Positions 56,732 through 64,000 of a stretch of DNA of 64,000 nt are shown piece by piece (positions within the stretch are counted from its first letter, which is position 1; each line of letters opens with the position of its first letter). The notes beneath the pieces were generated by a model. It was not told the DNA's origin. It ran no database searches and worked only from the letters and a program-made list of their open reading frames with translations. Both the position numbers and the translations under genes were made by a program. This stretch comes from Intestinimonas sp. (GTDB lineage Bacteria; Bacillota; Clostridia; Oscillospirales; Oscillospiraceae): assembly GCA_022653075.1 (NCBI GenBank), contig JALCSB010000006.1, positions 1 to 64,000 on the forward strand, written 5' to 3'.

Positions 56732-57502
56732 CTACCGAATAGCAGCCTTGATTTGCCGGATATAGCCGGTTACATGAGGGATAGAGTCGCGGCCGTATTT
56801 CGCAATGAGCTTTACCAGTGCGCTGCCGATGATGACCCCGTCAGAAAGGCCCGCCATTTTTTTTGCCTGCTCAGGTGTGGATATGCCGAAACCAACGGCG
56901 CACGGGACCCGGGTACTTTTCCTCACAAGCGAAACCATCGCACCGATGTCCGTAGTGATCTTGCTTCTGACTCCGGTAACCCCTAAAGAGGAGACAAGGT
57001 ATATAAATCCGGAAGCTTCTCCGGCGATCATGGCGATGCGGTCTTTTGAAGTCGGCGCGATCAATGAGATAAGATCAATCCCGTACTGTCTACAGAGCGG
57101 GGCAAATTCGTCTTTTTCCTCGTAGGGCAAGTCGGGAAGAATTAGTCCGTCCATCCCGATTTCGGCGCAGGTTTTGATAAATGATTCAGAGCCGTAGGAA
57201 AAAACCACGTTGGCATACGTCATAAACACCAATGGAATGGAAATTTTGCTCCTAAGCTCCCGGACAAAATCGAATATGCGGTCTGTTGTGACGCCGCCGG
57301 AGAGTGCGCGGAGATTGGCCTCCTGGATAACGGGTCCCTCCGCGGTGGGATCGGAAAATGGAATCCCCAGCTCAATCAGGTCCGCGCCGTTTTCAGCCAT
57401 GGCTTTAACGAGTTTCCCGGTGGTTTCTAAGTCTGGGTCACCGCAGGTCACGAATGGGATAAAGGCCTTTCCATGTTTAAAAGCATCTGCAATGTGGCTC
57501 AT
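56732..57502 (-). CDS. trpA: Tryptophan synthase alpha subunit
   Basis: Cleaves indole-3-glycerol phosphate to indole and glyceraldehyde 3-phosphate. The 256 residues hold the catalytic Glu ([19 protein letters not shown]) and Asp ([11 protein letters not shown]) and the phosphate-binding GFGISTPEQ and GVIIGSALV. Its ATG overlaps the trpB stop by four bases (ATGA). It is the last gene of trpEGDCFBA. Confidence 0.97.
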   Translation of the reverse strand: MSHIADAFKHGKAFIPFVTCGDPDLETTGKLVKAMAENGADLIELGIPFSDPTAEGPVIQEANLRALSGGVTTDRIFDFVRELRSKISIPLVFMTYANVVFSYGSESFIKTCAEIGMDGLILPDLPYEEKDEFAPLCRQYGIDLISLIAPTSKDRIAMIAGEASGFIYLVSSLGVTGVRSKITTDIGAMVSLVRKSTRVPCAVGFGISTPEQAKKMAGLSDGVIIGSALVKLIAKYGRDSIPHVTGYIRQIKAAIR

Positions 57503-58689
57503 TCTGAAATATTCTCCCCTCTGTATCTTGCAATCGCGGCGCAGTCCTTGTCCCCGCGCCCGGAAATAGTGATGACGATGATTTGCTCGGGGTCCAGCGC
57601 GGGAGCTGTTTTCATGGCATACGCGACGGCGTGGGCGGATTCAATGGCCGGAATGATCCCCTCGGTTTTGGAAAGATACTCGAAGGCGCCCACCGCCTCG
57701 TCATCGGTTACGGGCACATACTCCGCCCTTCCGATATCATGGAGATAGGCGTGCTCCGGGCCCACACCGGGATAATCCAGCCCGGCGGAAATGGAATAAA
57801 CCGGCGCGATCTGGCCGTATTTATCCTGACAGAAATAAGATTTCATGCCGTGAAAGATCCCAAGTTTTCCTGTGTAAAGAGTAGCGGCTGTTTGAGGGGT
57901 GTCGACGCCGCGTCCGGCTGCTTCGCAGCCGATCAGGCGGACGCCCGTGTCTCCGATAAAATGATAGAATGAACCGATGGCATTGCTGCCACCCCCTACG
58001 CAGGCGATGACCGCGTCCGGGAGCCTGCCTTCTTTCTCCATTATCTGCTGTTTTATTTCCTTTGAAATAACCGACTGGAAGTCCCGCACGATGGTGGGGA
58101 AGGGATGGGGACCCATAACGGAGCCCAGGCAGTAGTGAGTGTCGCTGATGCGGTTTGTCCATTCGCGCATGGCTTCTGAGACGGCGTCCTTGAGCGTTGC
58201 GGTACCCGTCCTGACCGGTACGACCTCAGCGCCGAGAAGCCGCATTTTGTATACGTTCAGGGCCTGCCTTTTTGTGTCCTCCTTACCCATGAACACGACG
58301 CATTCCATGCCCATAAGTGCTGCGGCGGTGGCGGTGGCCACGCCGTGCTGCCCCGCCCCGGTTTCAGCGATGAGCCGCTTCTTTCCCATCTTCTTGGCGA
58401 GCAGCGCCTGGCCCAGTACATTATTGATTTTGTGGGCTCCGGTATGGTTCAAATCCTCGCGCTTCAGATAGATTTTTGCACCGCCCAGGTCCTTTGTCAT
58501 CTTTTCCGCATAGTAAAGCCGGCTGGGTCTGCCGGCATATTCATGCAGCAGAGTATGGAGCTCAGCGTTAAATTCCGGGTCATTTTTATAGTGAAGGTAT
58601 GCGTTCTCCAACTCGATCACGGCATTCATCAGGGTTTCGGGAATGTATTGGCCGCCGTGTATGCCAAAGCGCCCTTTTGATTCTGGCAT
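57499..58689 (-). CDS. trpB: Tryptophan synthase beta subunit
   Basis: PLP enzyme joining indole and serine. The PLP lysine is K87 in [10 protein letters not shown], and the phosphate loop GGGSNAIG is present. The 396 residues are normal for the TrpB1 type. GGAGGCAAC precedes the ATG. It begins 16 bases after trpF and overlaps trpA. Confidence 0.98.
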   Translation of the reverse strand: MPESKGRFGIHGGQYIPETLMNAVIELENAYLHYKNDPEFNAELHTLLHEYAGRPSRLYYAEKMTKDLGGAKIYLKREDLNHTGAHKINNVLGQALLAKKMGKKRLIAETGAGQHGVATATAAALMGMECVVFMGKEDTKRQALNVYKMRLLGAEVVPVRTGTATLKDAVSEAMREWTNRISDTHYCLGSVMGPHPFPTIVRDFQSVISKEIKQQIMEKEGRLPDAVIACVGGGSNAIGSFYHFIGDTGVRLIGCEAAGRGVDTPQTAATLYTGKLGIFHGMKSYFCQDKYGQIAPVYSISAGLDYPGVGPEHAYLHDIGRAEYVPVTDDEAVGAFEYLSKTEGIIPAIESAHAVAYAMKTAPALDPEQIIVITISGRGDKDCAAIARYRGENISE

Positions 58690-58705
58690 GGTGTTGCCTC
58701 CTAAT

Positions 58706-59314
58706 TCAGTCTTCTCTTACCGCGTGGATGAATTTCTGCATTTTCTCGGGGTCCTTAATATGATTCGTTTCCACGCCGGAGCTCGTATCGACCGCGTATG
58801 GATGCGTCAGCCTGACGGCCGCCGCAACATTCTCTGCATGGAGTCCGCCCGCAAGGAAAAACGGCCGTGTAACATTTTCAATGAGTGACCAGTCAAATAT
58901 TCGGCCAGTCCCGCCGGTACCGTGATCCAGGAGAATGAAATCCGCTGGCGATTGGATGGCGCGCTCCATGTCTTCGGTATGCTCGATTCGGAAGGCCTTG
59001 ATGACCGGCTTGCCGGTCGTTTCTCGGAGCGAGGCGATGTATGCCCTGCTTTCCCGGCCGTGAAGCTGGGCCATACCGATGGTGCCGTCCTGAAGGAGTC
59101 CGGTGACATTTTCAAGCGGTTCATTTACGAACACGCCCACTGGCATAATACCGGGGGAGAGTATTTCACGCAGCTTTGCCGCCCGTTCAGGCGTAATATA
59201 CCGGCGGCTTCTTTCCGCAAATACAAAGCCGATAAAATCGGGCCGGAGCAAATTGATAAACTCAATATCCCGCTTTTGGGTGAGTCCGCAAATTTTGATT
59301 TTTGTATGGTTCAT
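58706..59314 (-). CDS. trpF: Phosphoribosylanthranilate isomerase
   Basis: TIM-barrel enzyme of 202 residues catalysing the Amadori rearrangement in tryptophan synthesis. It starts [14 protein letters not shown], with the catalytic Cys in KICGLT and the Asp in [15 protein letters not shown], ending with [10 protein letters not shown]. Its ATG overlaps the trpC stop by four bases. Confidence 0.97.
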   Translation of the reverse strand: MNHTKIKICGLTQKRDIEFINLLRPDFIGFVFAERSRRYITPERAAKLREILSPGIMPVGVFVNEPLENVTGLLQDGTIGMAQLHGRESRAYIASLRETTGKPVIKAFRIEHTEDMERAIQSPADFILLDHGTGGTGRIFDWSLIENVTRPFFLAGGLHAENVAAAVRLTHPYAVDTSSGVETNHIKDPEKMQKFIHAVRED

Positions 59315-60099
59315 GGGATTCCCCTCAGTTCGGCGAGCTTGGCGGTTTTGTCTGACGCCCGCATAAGCGTTTCTCCGATGAGAACGCCGTTTACGCCTGT
59401 ACGCCGAAGGACATGGATGTCATTCGCGGTTTTAATGCCACTCTCCGCGACGAACAGTACGTGCTCCGGGACCAGTTTTCGCAGCGTTTCACTGTTGTGC
59501 AGGTCAACGGTAAAGTCCTGAAGATTGCGATTATTTACCCCGATTACTCTCGCCCCCGCTTCTAAAGCGTCAAAAATTTCATTTTCGCTGTGGACCTCCA
59601 CAAGGGCCGAAAGTCCAAGGCCGTGGCAGAGCTCAAGATAGCGTCCGATGGTTTCCTGATCCAGCAGGGAACAGATCAGCAGTACCGCAGACGCCCCCAG
59701 CGTTTTGGCCTCATAGATCATGTACTCATCGACCGTAAAGTCCTTGCGGAGGCAAGGCAGCGAAACAGAAGCGGCGATTTCTTTCAGATAAGTATCCCGT
59801 CCCAGAAACCACTTTGGCTCCGTCAGAACGGAAATGCAAGCGGCTCCCGCCCTTTCGTACGCCTTGGCGAGTTCAAGATAGGGAAAATCCGGTGCAATGA
59901 GTCCCCTGGAGGGCGAGGCCCTTTTGCATTCGCAGATAAACCCGATGTCATCACCCATAAGCGCCTTCTCAAAGGGAAAGCCCGTTTCTCTGTCCATGGA
60001 GAGAGCCGCCGCCTTAATTTCCGTAAGCGATAGGAGTTTCTTCTTTTCCGCCACGCGGGCTCTGGCGTAATCAGCAATCGTATTAAGTATGTTTTCCAT
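59311..60099 (-). CDS. trpC: Indole-3-glycerol phosphate synthase
   Basis: 262-residue TIM-barrel enzyme, not fused to TrpF. Motifs: FICECKRASPSRGLI with the catalytic Lys, CISVLTEPKWFLG, LRKDFTVDEY and GVNNRNLQDFTVDL. The ATG at 60099 overlaps the trpD TGA (TGATG). A GTG at 60102 would add a residue. Confidence 0.97.
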   Translation of the reverse strand: MENILNTIADYARARVAEKKKLLSLTEIKAAALSMDRETGFPFEKALMGDDIGFICECKRASPSRGLIAPDFPYLELAKAYERAGAACISVLTEPKWFLGRDTYLKEIAASVSLPCLRKDFTVDEYMIYEAKTLGASAVLLICSLLDQETIGRYLELCHGLGLSALVEVHSENEIFDALEAGARVIGVNNRNLQDFTVDLHNSETLRKLVPEHVLFVAESGIKTANDIHVLRRTGVNGVLIGETLMRASDKTAKLAELRGIP

Positions 60100-61115
60100 C
60101 ACTGATTTGACGCGGCCTTGAATTCAGTTAGCTTTGTCATTGCCTCGCCGGAGTCTATAAGTTCTGCGGCAAGCCTAACGCCTTCATTCAGAGATACAGC
60201 CCTCCCGGCGATATAAAATCCCGCTCCCGCGTTCATCAGAACGGTATCGCGCTTTGGCCCCCTGCTTCCCTGCAGAACAGCCAACGTAATCTCCGCATTT
60301 TCCTGAGGGAGGCCGCCGATCAGATCCGCCTTTGCCGAGCGGGTAAAACCGAAATCTTCTGGCTTTATGACATAGGTCTTATAGTATCCGTCCCTGATTT
60401 CACAGACGGTTGTGGGCGCGCAGGTTGCTATTTCATCCAACTTATCCTGACAGTAGACGACGAGCCCGCGTTTAACTCCAAGGCCTGACATGACTTTTGC
60501 CAGCGGCTCCACAAGGGCTTCATCATAGACGCCCAGCAGTTGCATGTTGGGCGATGCCGGATTGGTTAGCGGCCCCAGAATGTTAAAGACGGTTCTGATT
60601 CCCAGTTCTCTGCGAATTGGACCCACGTACTTCATGGAAGCGTGATAATTCTGGGCAAAGAGAAAACAGATTCCCACGGTTCGGAGCAGCTCCGTGCACT
60701 TTGCGGGGTCCTGGTTTATGTTGACGCCCAGTGCCTCCAGGCAGTCGGCGGTACCACTGCTGGAGGATGCGGCGCGGTTGCCGTGCTTTGCGACCTTCAC
60801 TCCGCCGGCGGCGAGAACGAGGGCTGCTGTGGTGGAGATATTGAAGCTGTGGGATCCGTCTCCGCCGGTACCGACAATGTCAAGAACCTCCGTCCTGTGG
60901 TCAACTTTTGTGGCGTGATCACGCATGGCTGCGGCGCACCCGGATATTTCATCGATGGTCTCCGCTTTTGTGCTTTTCGTCGTAAGGGCGGCCAGAAAAG
61001 CGGCGTTTTGAACTTGACTGGTCTGGCCGTTCATGATTTCGTCCATAACCGCGTAGGCCTCATTGTAGGAGAGATCCTGCTTATCTGTGAGTTTGACAAT
61101 TGCTTCTCTGATCAT
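60099..61115 (-). CDS. trpD: Anthranilate phosphoribosyltransferase
   Basis: Transfers phosphoribosyl from PRPP to anthranilate. It has 338 residues with [22 protein letters not shown] and [21 protein letters not shown], the PRPP and anthranilate sites. I start at ATG 61115 because GGAGGAG ends 6 bases before it. The frame continues to an ATG at 61130 that lies within that ribosome site. It is 19 bases after trpG. Confidence 0.96.
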   Translation of the reverse strand: MIREAIVKLTDKQDLSYNEAYAVMDEIMNGQTSQVQNAAFLAALTTKSTKAETIDEISGCAAAMRDHATKVDHRTEVLDIVGTGGDGSHSFNISTTAALVLAAGGVKVAKHGNRAASSSSGTADCLEALGVNINQDPAKCTELLRTVGICFLFAQNYHASMKYVGPIRRELGIRTVFNILGPLTNPASPNMQLLGVYDEALVEPLAKVMSGLGVKRGLVVYCQDKLDEIATCAPTTVCEIRDGYYKTYVIKPEDFGFTRSAKADLIGGLPQENAEITLAVLQGSRGPKRDTVLMNAGAGFYIAGRAVSLNEGVRLAAELIDSGEAMTKLTEFKAASNQ

Positions 61116-61134
61116 ACGTATCTCCTCCATAAAT

Positions 61135-61707
61135 TTATAGGATAAGTCCCAGAAAGTTTTTCAGTATCTGCGGACCATCCGGCGTCATAATGGACTCAGG
61201 ATGGAATTGTACGCCGAAAACGGGGTATTCCCTGTGTTTTACACCCATGATCTCCCCGTCCTCCGCTCGGGCGGTAATTTCAAGACAGTCTGGCATTGTG
61301 CCTTCCACCACAGCCAGAGAGTGGTATCTTGCCGCCGGAATGGTATCAGGTAAATTCTTAAAAAGGGTGCAGTTGGGGTTAAGGTGTGTGATGGACTGTT
61401 TGCCGTGCATCAACGCCTTGGCATAGGAGACCGTCGCGCCATAGGCCCGGCAGATCGACTGATGCCCTAGACAGACGCCCAGAATGGGATATCGGCATCC
61501 CAGCTTTTGGACGGTCTCTATGCAGATTCCGGCGTCCTCGGGTTTTCCCGGGCCGGGGGAAAGAATAATAGCATCCGGCTGTAAGGCGTCGATTCCGTCT
61601 ACAGTCGTATCATCGTTTCGTATCACGGTGAGATTGGAATTGACTGCTCCTATCAGCTGATAAAGGTTATAGGAAAAGCTGTCATAATTATCAATCAGAA
61701 GGATCAT
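61135..61707 (-). CDS. trpG: Anthranilate synthase component II (glutamine amidotransferase)
   Basis: 190-residue class I glutaminase supplying ammonia to TrpE. The oxyanion [26 protein letters not shown], the catalytic Cys in [12 protein letters not shown] and the His-Glu pair in [11 protein letters not shown] are all present. It overlaps trpE by four bases. It could also serve 4-amino-4-deoxychorismate synthesis, since no separate pabA is seen here. Confidence 0.96.
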   Translation of the reverse strand: MILLIDNYDSFSYNLYQLIGAVNSNLTVIRNDDTTVDGIDALQPDAIILSPGPGKPEDAGICIETVQKLGCRYPILGVCLGHQSICRAYGATVSYAKALMHGKQSITHLNPNCTLFKNLPDTIPAARYHSLAVVEGTMPDCLEITARAEDGEIMGVKHREYPVFGVQFHPESIMTPDGPQILKNFLGLIL

Positions 61708-63167
61708 TTTTCCACCGCCTCTGCCATTTTAAGAGCATTGACCACCGCTGCCGCCTTATTCATACACTCCTGATATTCATTTTCCGGAACGGAGTCCGCA
61801 ACAATCCCGGCACCGCTTCTGATGAACACTCTGCCATTTTTCTTGTAAGCAATGCGGATTGCGATGCAGGTATCGAGGTTGCCGGTAAAACCAAGGTAAC
61901 CGATGGCTCCGCCGTAAATTCCGCGCTTATTGTTTTCAAGGTCATTGATAAGCTGACAGGCCCGAATCTTCGGTGCGCCGGAAAGGGTGCCGGCCGGAAG
62001 GACAGCATCCACCGCGTCAAGCGCATCCCTATCTTCACGCAGCTCACCCCGTATGGCCGAACCAAGATGCATAACGTGGGAGTAGCGTTCAATACTATGG
62101 AACGTTTCCACCGATACGGTCCCAAATTTACTTATTTTTCCGATGTCGTTTCGCCCAAGATCCACCAGCATATTGTGTTCCGCAAGCTCTTTGGGGTCGC
62201 GGAGAAGTTCCTGTTCCAACGTCTTGTCTTCCGCCTCTGTTTTGCCGCGGGGTCGGGTTCCGGCAAGGGGGAAGGTGTGCAGCACTCCGTTTTCAAGTTT
62301 GACGAGAGTTTCCGGTGATGCTCCGGCGACCTCAAGGTCTGAAGATGAGAAAAAGAACATATAGGGCGAAGGATTGATGGTTCTCAGCACCCGGTAGGTA
62401 TTCAAAAGACTTCCTTCAAATCCGGCTTCCAGCCTGTTTGAGAGAACGATCTGAAAAATATCTCCCTCGCGTATATGGTGCTTTGCCATCTCTACCATCT
62501 GGCAGTACTGTTCTTTTTCAAAAAGAGGAGAAATTTCGCTGGTAAGCTTTCCAGGGTTATCCGGGCATGGTGCTCCGTGTTCCAGGAGACTACGCAGATG
62601 ATAAAGCTCCATGACGGCCTTATGGTAATTTTCTTCGATTTCCGTAAGCTCCATATTAGCGATCAGGATAATCTTCTGGCGGTAGTGGTCGAATGCGATG
62701 ACCTTGTCAAAGAGCATTAAGTCAACATCTTTAAATCCTTCCGTGTCTTCGGCGTCAAGGGTAAGGGAGGACTCCGAATATTTGAGATAATCATAAGAAA
62801 AATAACCCACAAGCCCGCCGGTGAAGGGAGGGAGACCGTTAAATTTTGGGCTTTTATAGGCATCAAGTACCTGACGGATGTACGCTCCGGGGTCATCGGT
62901 CTCGAAGGAGAGCGGGCCGATCTTCATATGACGGTTTACGCAAGTGATTTCGAGCTTGGGGTCAAAACCGAGGAAGGTATAACGGCCCCACTTTTCACCT
63001 CCCGCAACGGATTCCAGCATGTAACAGTGACCCGATACGTTTTTAAGAATCCTCAGCACCTCAATTGGGGTTTTTTGGTTGGACATCATCTCGATTTGCA
63101 CGGGAATCACGCGGTATGTTCCCGCTGCTGCGATCTTTTTAACTTCATCAAGACCAGGGTTTACCAT
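61704..63167 (-). CDS. trpE: Anthranilate synthase component I
   Basis: Chorismate-utilising enzyme of 487 residues that makes anthranilate. The N-terminal domain includes the LLES-type tryptophan-feedback motif (MLESVAGGEKWGRYTFLG). The catalytic domain has GDIFQIVLSNR, SPETLVKLENGVLHTFPLAGTRP, GRNDIGKISKFG, LPAGTLSGAPKIRA and RSGAGIVADSVPENEY. It starts at ATG 63167 behind AAAGGAGG, directly after the T-box terminator. Confidence 0.97.
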   Translation of the reverse strand: MVNPGLDEVKKIAAAGTYRVIPVQIEMMSNQKTPIEVLRILKNVSGHCYMLESVAGGEKWGRYTFLGFDPKLEITCVNRHMKIGPLSFETDDPGAYIRQVLDAYKSPKFNGLPPFTGGLVGYFSYDYLKYSESSLTLDAEDTEGFKDVDLMLFDKVIAFDHYRQKIILIANMELTEIEENYHKAVMELYHLRSLLEHGAPCPDNPGKLTSEISPLFEKEQYCQMVEMAKHHIREGDIFQIVLSNRLEAGFEGSLLNTYRVLRTINPSPYMFFFSSSDLEVAGASPETLVKLENGVLHTFPLAGTRPRGKTEAEDKTLEQELLRDPKELAEHNMLVDLGRNDIGKISKFGTVSVETFHSIERYSHVMHLGSAIRGELREDRDALDAVDAVLPAGTLSGAPKIRACQLINDLENNKRGIYGGAIGYLGFTGNLDTCIAIRIAYKKNGRVFIRSGAGIVADSVPENEYQECMNKAAAVVNALKMAEAVEK

Positions 63168-63188
63168 GATTTACCTCCTTTGGGCAAT

Positions 63189-63478
63189 AAAAAAGTCCTT
63201 GACAAATCATTCGATTTGTCAAGGACGAATAAATTACATTATCCGCGGTGCCACCTTGTTTTACGGCAATACCGTACACTTTACAGGATACCAGCATATC
63301 CCCGGCAACTGACGTATGCCTTCACGTCGCAGAATACTCAGCGTTCACGCCTTTGACTGCGCCCTCAGCGGTCCATTTGATGACTTGTTTTCCGCCCGTT
63401 TCTCAGCACCACGGACTCTCTGTGGGAACATTATCACCGTTATCTCCGCTTCAGCGGTTTGATTGATTCCTATTAAAT
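63189..63478 (-). promoter_or_regulatory. T-box leader of the trp operon (tRNA-Trp specific)
   Basis: On the minus strand the T-box core AAGGTGGCACCGCGG is exact at 63243-63257, downstream of a stem I with AGAGAG and GGTGCTGAG motifs. The specifier codon TGG (63373-63375) lies in AAATGGACCGCTGAGG, which assigns it to tRNA-Trp. The terminator is a 13-bp stem (63195-63207 against 63214-63226) followed by a T run. Uncharged tRNA-Trp should favour the antiterminator and switch the operon on. Confidence 0.93.
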
Positions 63479-63485
63479 TTTAGCC

Positions 63486-63514
63486 AGCATATCATAAGCT
63501 ATGGTATTTGTCAA
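63486..63514 (-). promoter_or_regulatory. Promoter of the trp operon
   Basis: Minus strand: TTGACA (63509-63514), a 17-bp spacer and TATGCT (63486-63491), starting transcription near 63479, at the head of the T-box leader. Confidence 0.88.
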
Positions 63515-63545
63515 GAGAAAAAAGAAAACGGGAAGGGTGCAGGGG

Positions 63546-64000
63546 CTATTCTCGTTCACCGTTTTTCAGATATTGTTCCGAAATCATATCCATACGCTCA
63601 ACGGATTCGCAACTGGTAACAAGCTCACTCTCAGTGAGCGTGGTAGTTTCAGATTTTTTAAATACAAGCCGCAGCATAACAGGGGTGAGTATGGCGCAAC
63701 CCACAACTGTGATAATAATCGGTGTCATGAGCTGGCTGCTGAAGGCACCGATGCTCACACCTTTATTTGCAACGATAAGCGCTACCTCACCGCGACAAGC
63801 CATGCCGATCCCTATTTGTATGCATTCCCTGTTTTTGAAGTGACAAAGCCTTGCACCGACTCCACAGCCGAGGAGCTTTGAAAGGATAGCAATGAAAAGC
63901 AGCAGCAGGGAAAAAACAATGATCGGCCCCCCGGAGTCCGGAAGCTTCGCACCTATCCCTATACTGGCAAAAAATATGGGGGTCAACAGAAGATAGGAGA
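63546..64000 (-). CDS. Cation:proton antiporter, C-terminal part (cut by window edge)
   Basis: The frame is open to the end of the window, so only the C-terminal ~151 residues are seen. It has at least three hydrophobic helices with PIFFASIGIGAKL (a motif common in CPA2-type Na+/H+ antiporters, NapA/KefB-like) and GMACRGEVALIVANKG. A polar C-terminal tail follows (about 35 residues, ending NGERE). There is no TrkA-N domain after it, so it is a short, NapA-like form. Ion specificity cannot be decided. Confidence 0.85.
   Translation of the reverse strand, partial: SYLLLTPIFFASIGIGAKLPDSGGPIIVFSLLLLFIAILSKLLGCGVGARLCHFKNRECIQIGIGMACRGEVALIVANKGVSIGAFSSQLMTPIIITVVGCAILTPVMLRLVFKKSETTTLTESELVTSCESVERMDMISEQYLKNGERE

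Overview
This window is chromosomal DNA from an anaerobic, endospore-forming member of the Firmicutes, most likely an Oscillospiraceae (Flavonifractor/Intestinimonas-like) gut bacterium. The evidence is a moderately high G+C content, strong Shine-Dalgarno sites with frequent GTG and TTG starts, a SpoIIIE-type translocase, a cwlJ-gerQ spore-germination pair, a T-box trp operon, and a full fermentative lysine-to-crotonyl-CoA pathway of the kind known from Intestinimonas and Clostridium. No rRNA, insertion sequence, prophage or CRISPR array is visible.

Layout. 1-9510: tRNA-Ala (minus), then a plus-strand run ddl, murF, ABC-F ATPase, prfA, an 89-aa unknown, sua5, coaE and an M18 aminopeptidase, closed by a terminator. 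9548-13183: uppP and spoIIIE. 13284-21692: the nusA operon (rimP, nusA, rnpM, L7Ae-type protein, infB, rbfA, nrnA, truB, ribF) behind a clear promoter and leader. 21712-27220: a convergent minus-strand unit, trmL-pgk-tpiA-gpmI-eno. 27330-29575: proBA. 29663-32106: a bacteriohemerythrin, a 56-aa protein, cwlJ, gerQ and a DUF6514-like gene, mostly sporulation linked. 32104-34723: an MBOAT/SGNH pair for polymer O-acylation. 34800-46186: the lysine region, with two P-loop ATPases of unknown role flanking kamB-kamC and kal-kce-kdd-kamA-kamD-kamE. 46204-49168: coaBC divergent from panT-coaX. 49249-56703: an oligopeptide ABC transporter and an amidohydrolase. 56732-63514: trpEGDCFBA (minus) behind a Trp T-box. 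63546-64000: the C-terminal part of a cation:proton antiporter, cut by the window edge.

The most interesting element is the control region of the lysine cluster. A consensus sigma-A promoter (38411-38439) drives a lysine riboswitch (38461-38633). The 3' strand of its closing P1 helix is also the 5' arm of a perfect 17-bp terminator (38620-38665). Lysine binding should therefore block the terminator and turn the catabolic operon on, the reverse of the usual lysine-biosynthesis switch. The predicted reactivase genes kamBC have their own strong promoter and sit outside riboswitch control. A 43-nt decayed copy of the kal 3' end lies between kal and kce.

Working together, the genes describe a peptide- and amino-acid-fermenting cell. 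The Opp-type transporter and the M18 peptidase would supply amino acids. KamA, KamDE, Kdd, Kce and Kal would convert lysine to acetoacetate, crotonyl-CoA and ammonia. Pantothenate uptake, CoaX, CoaBC and CoaE would supply CoA.
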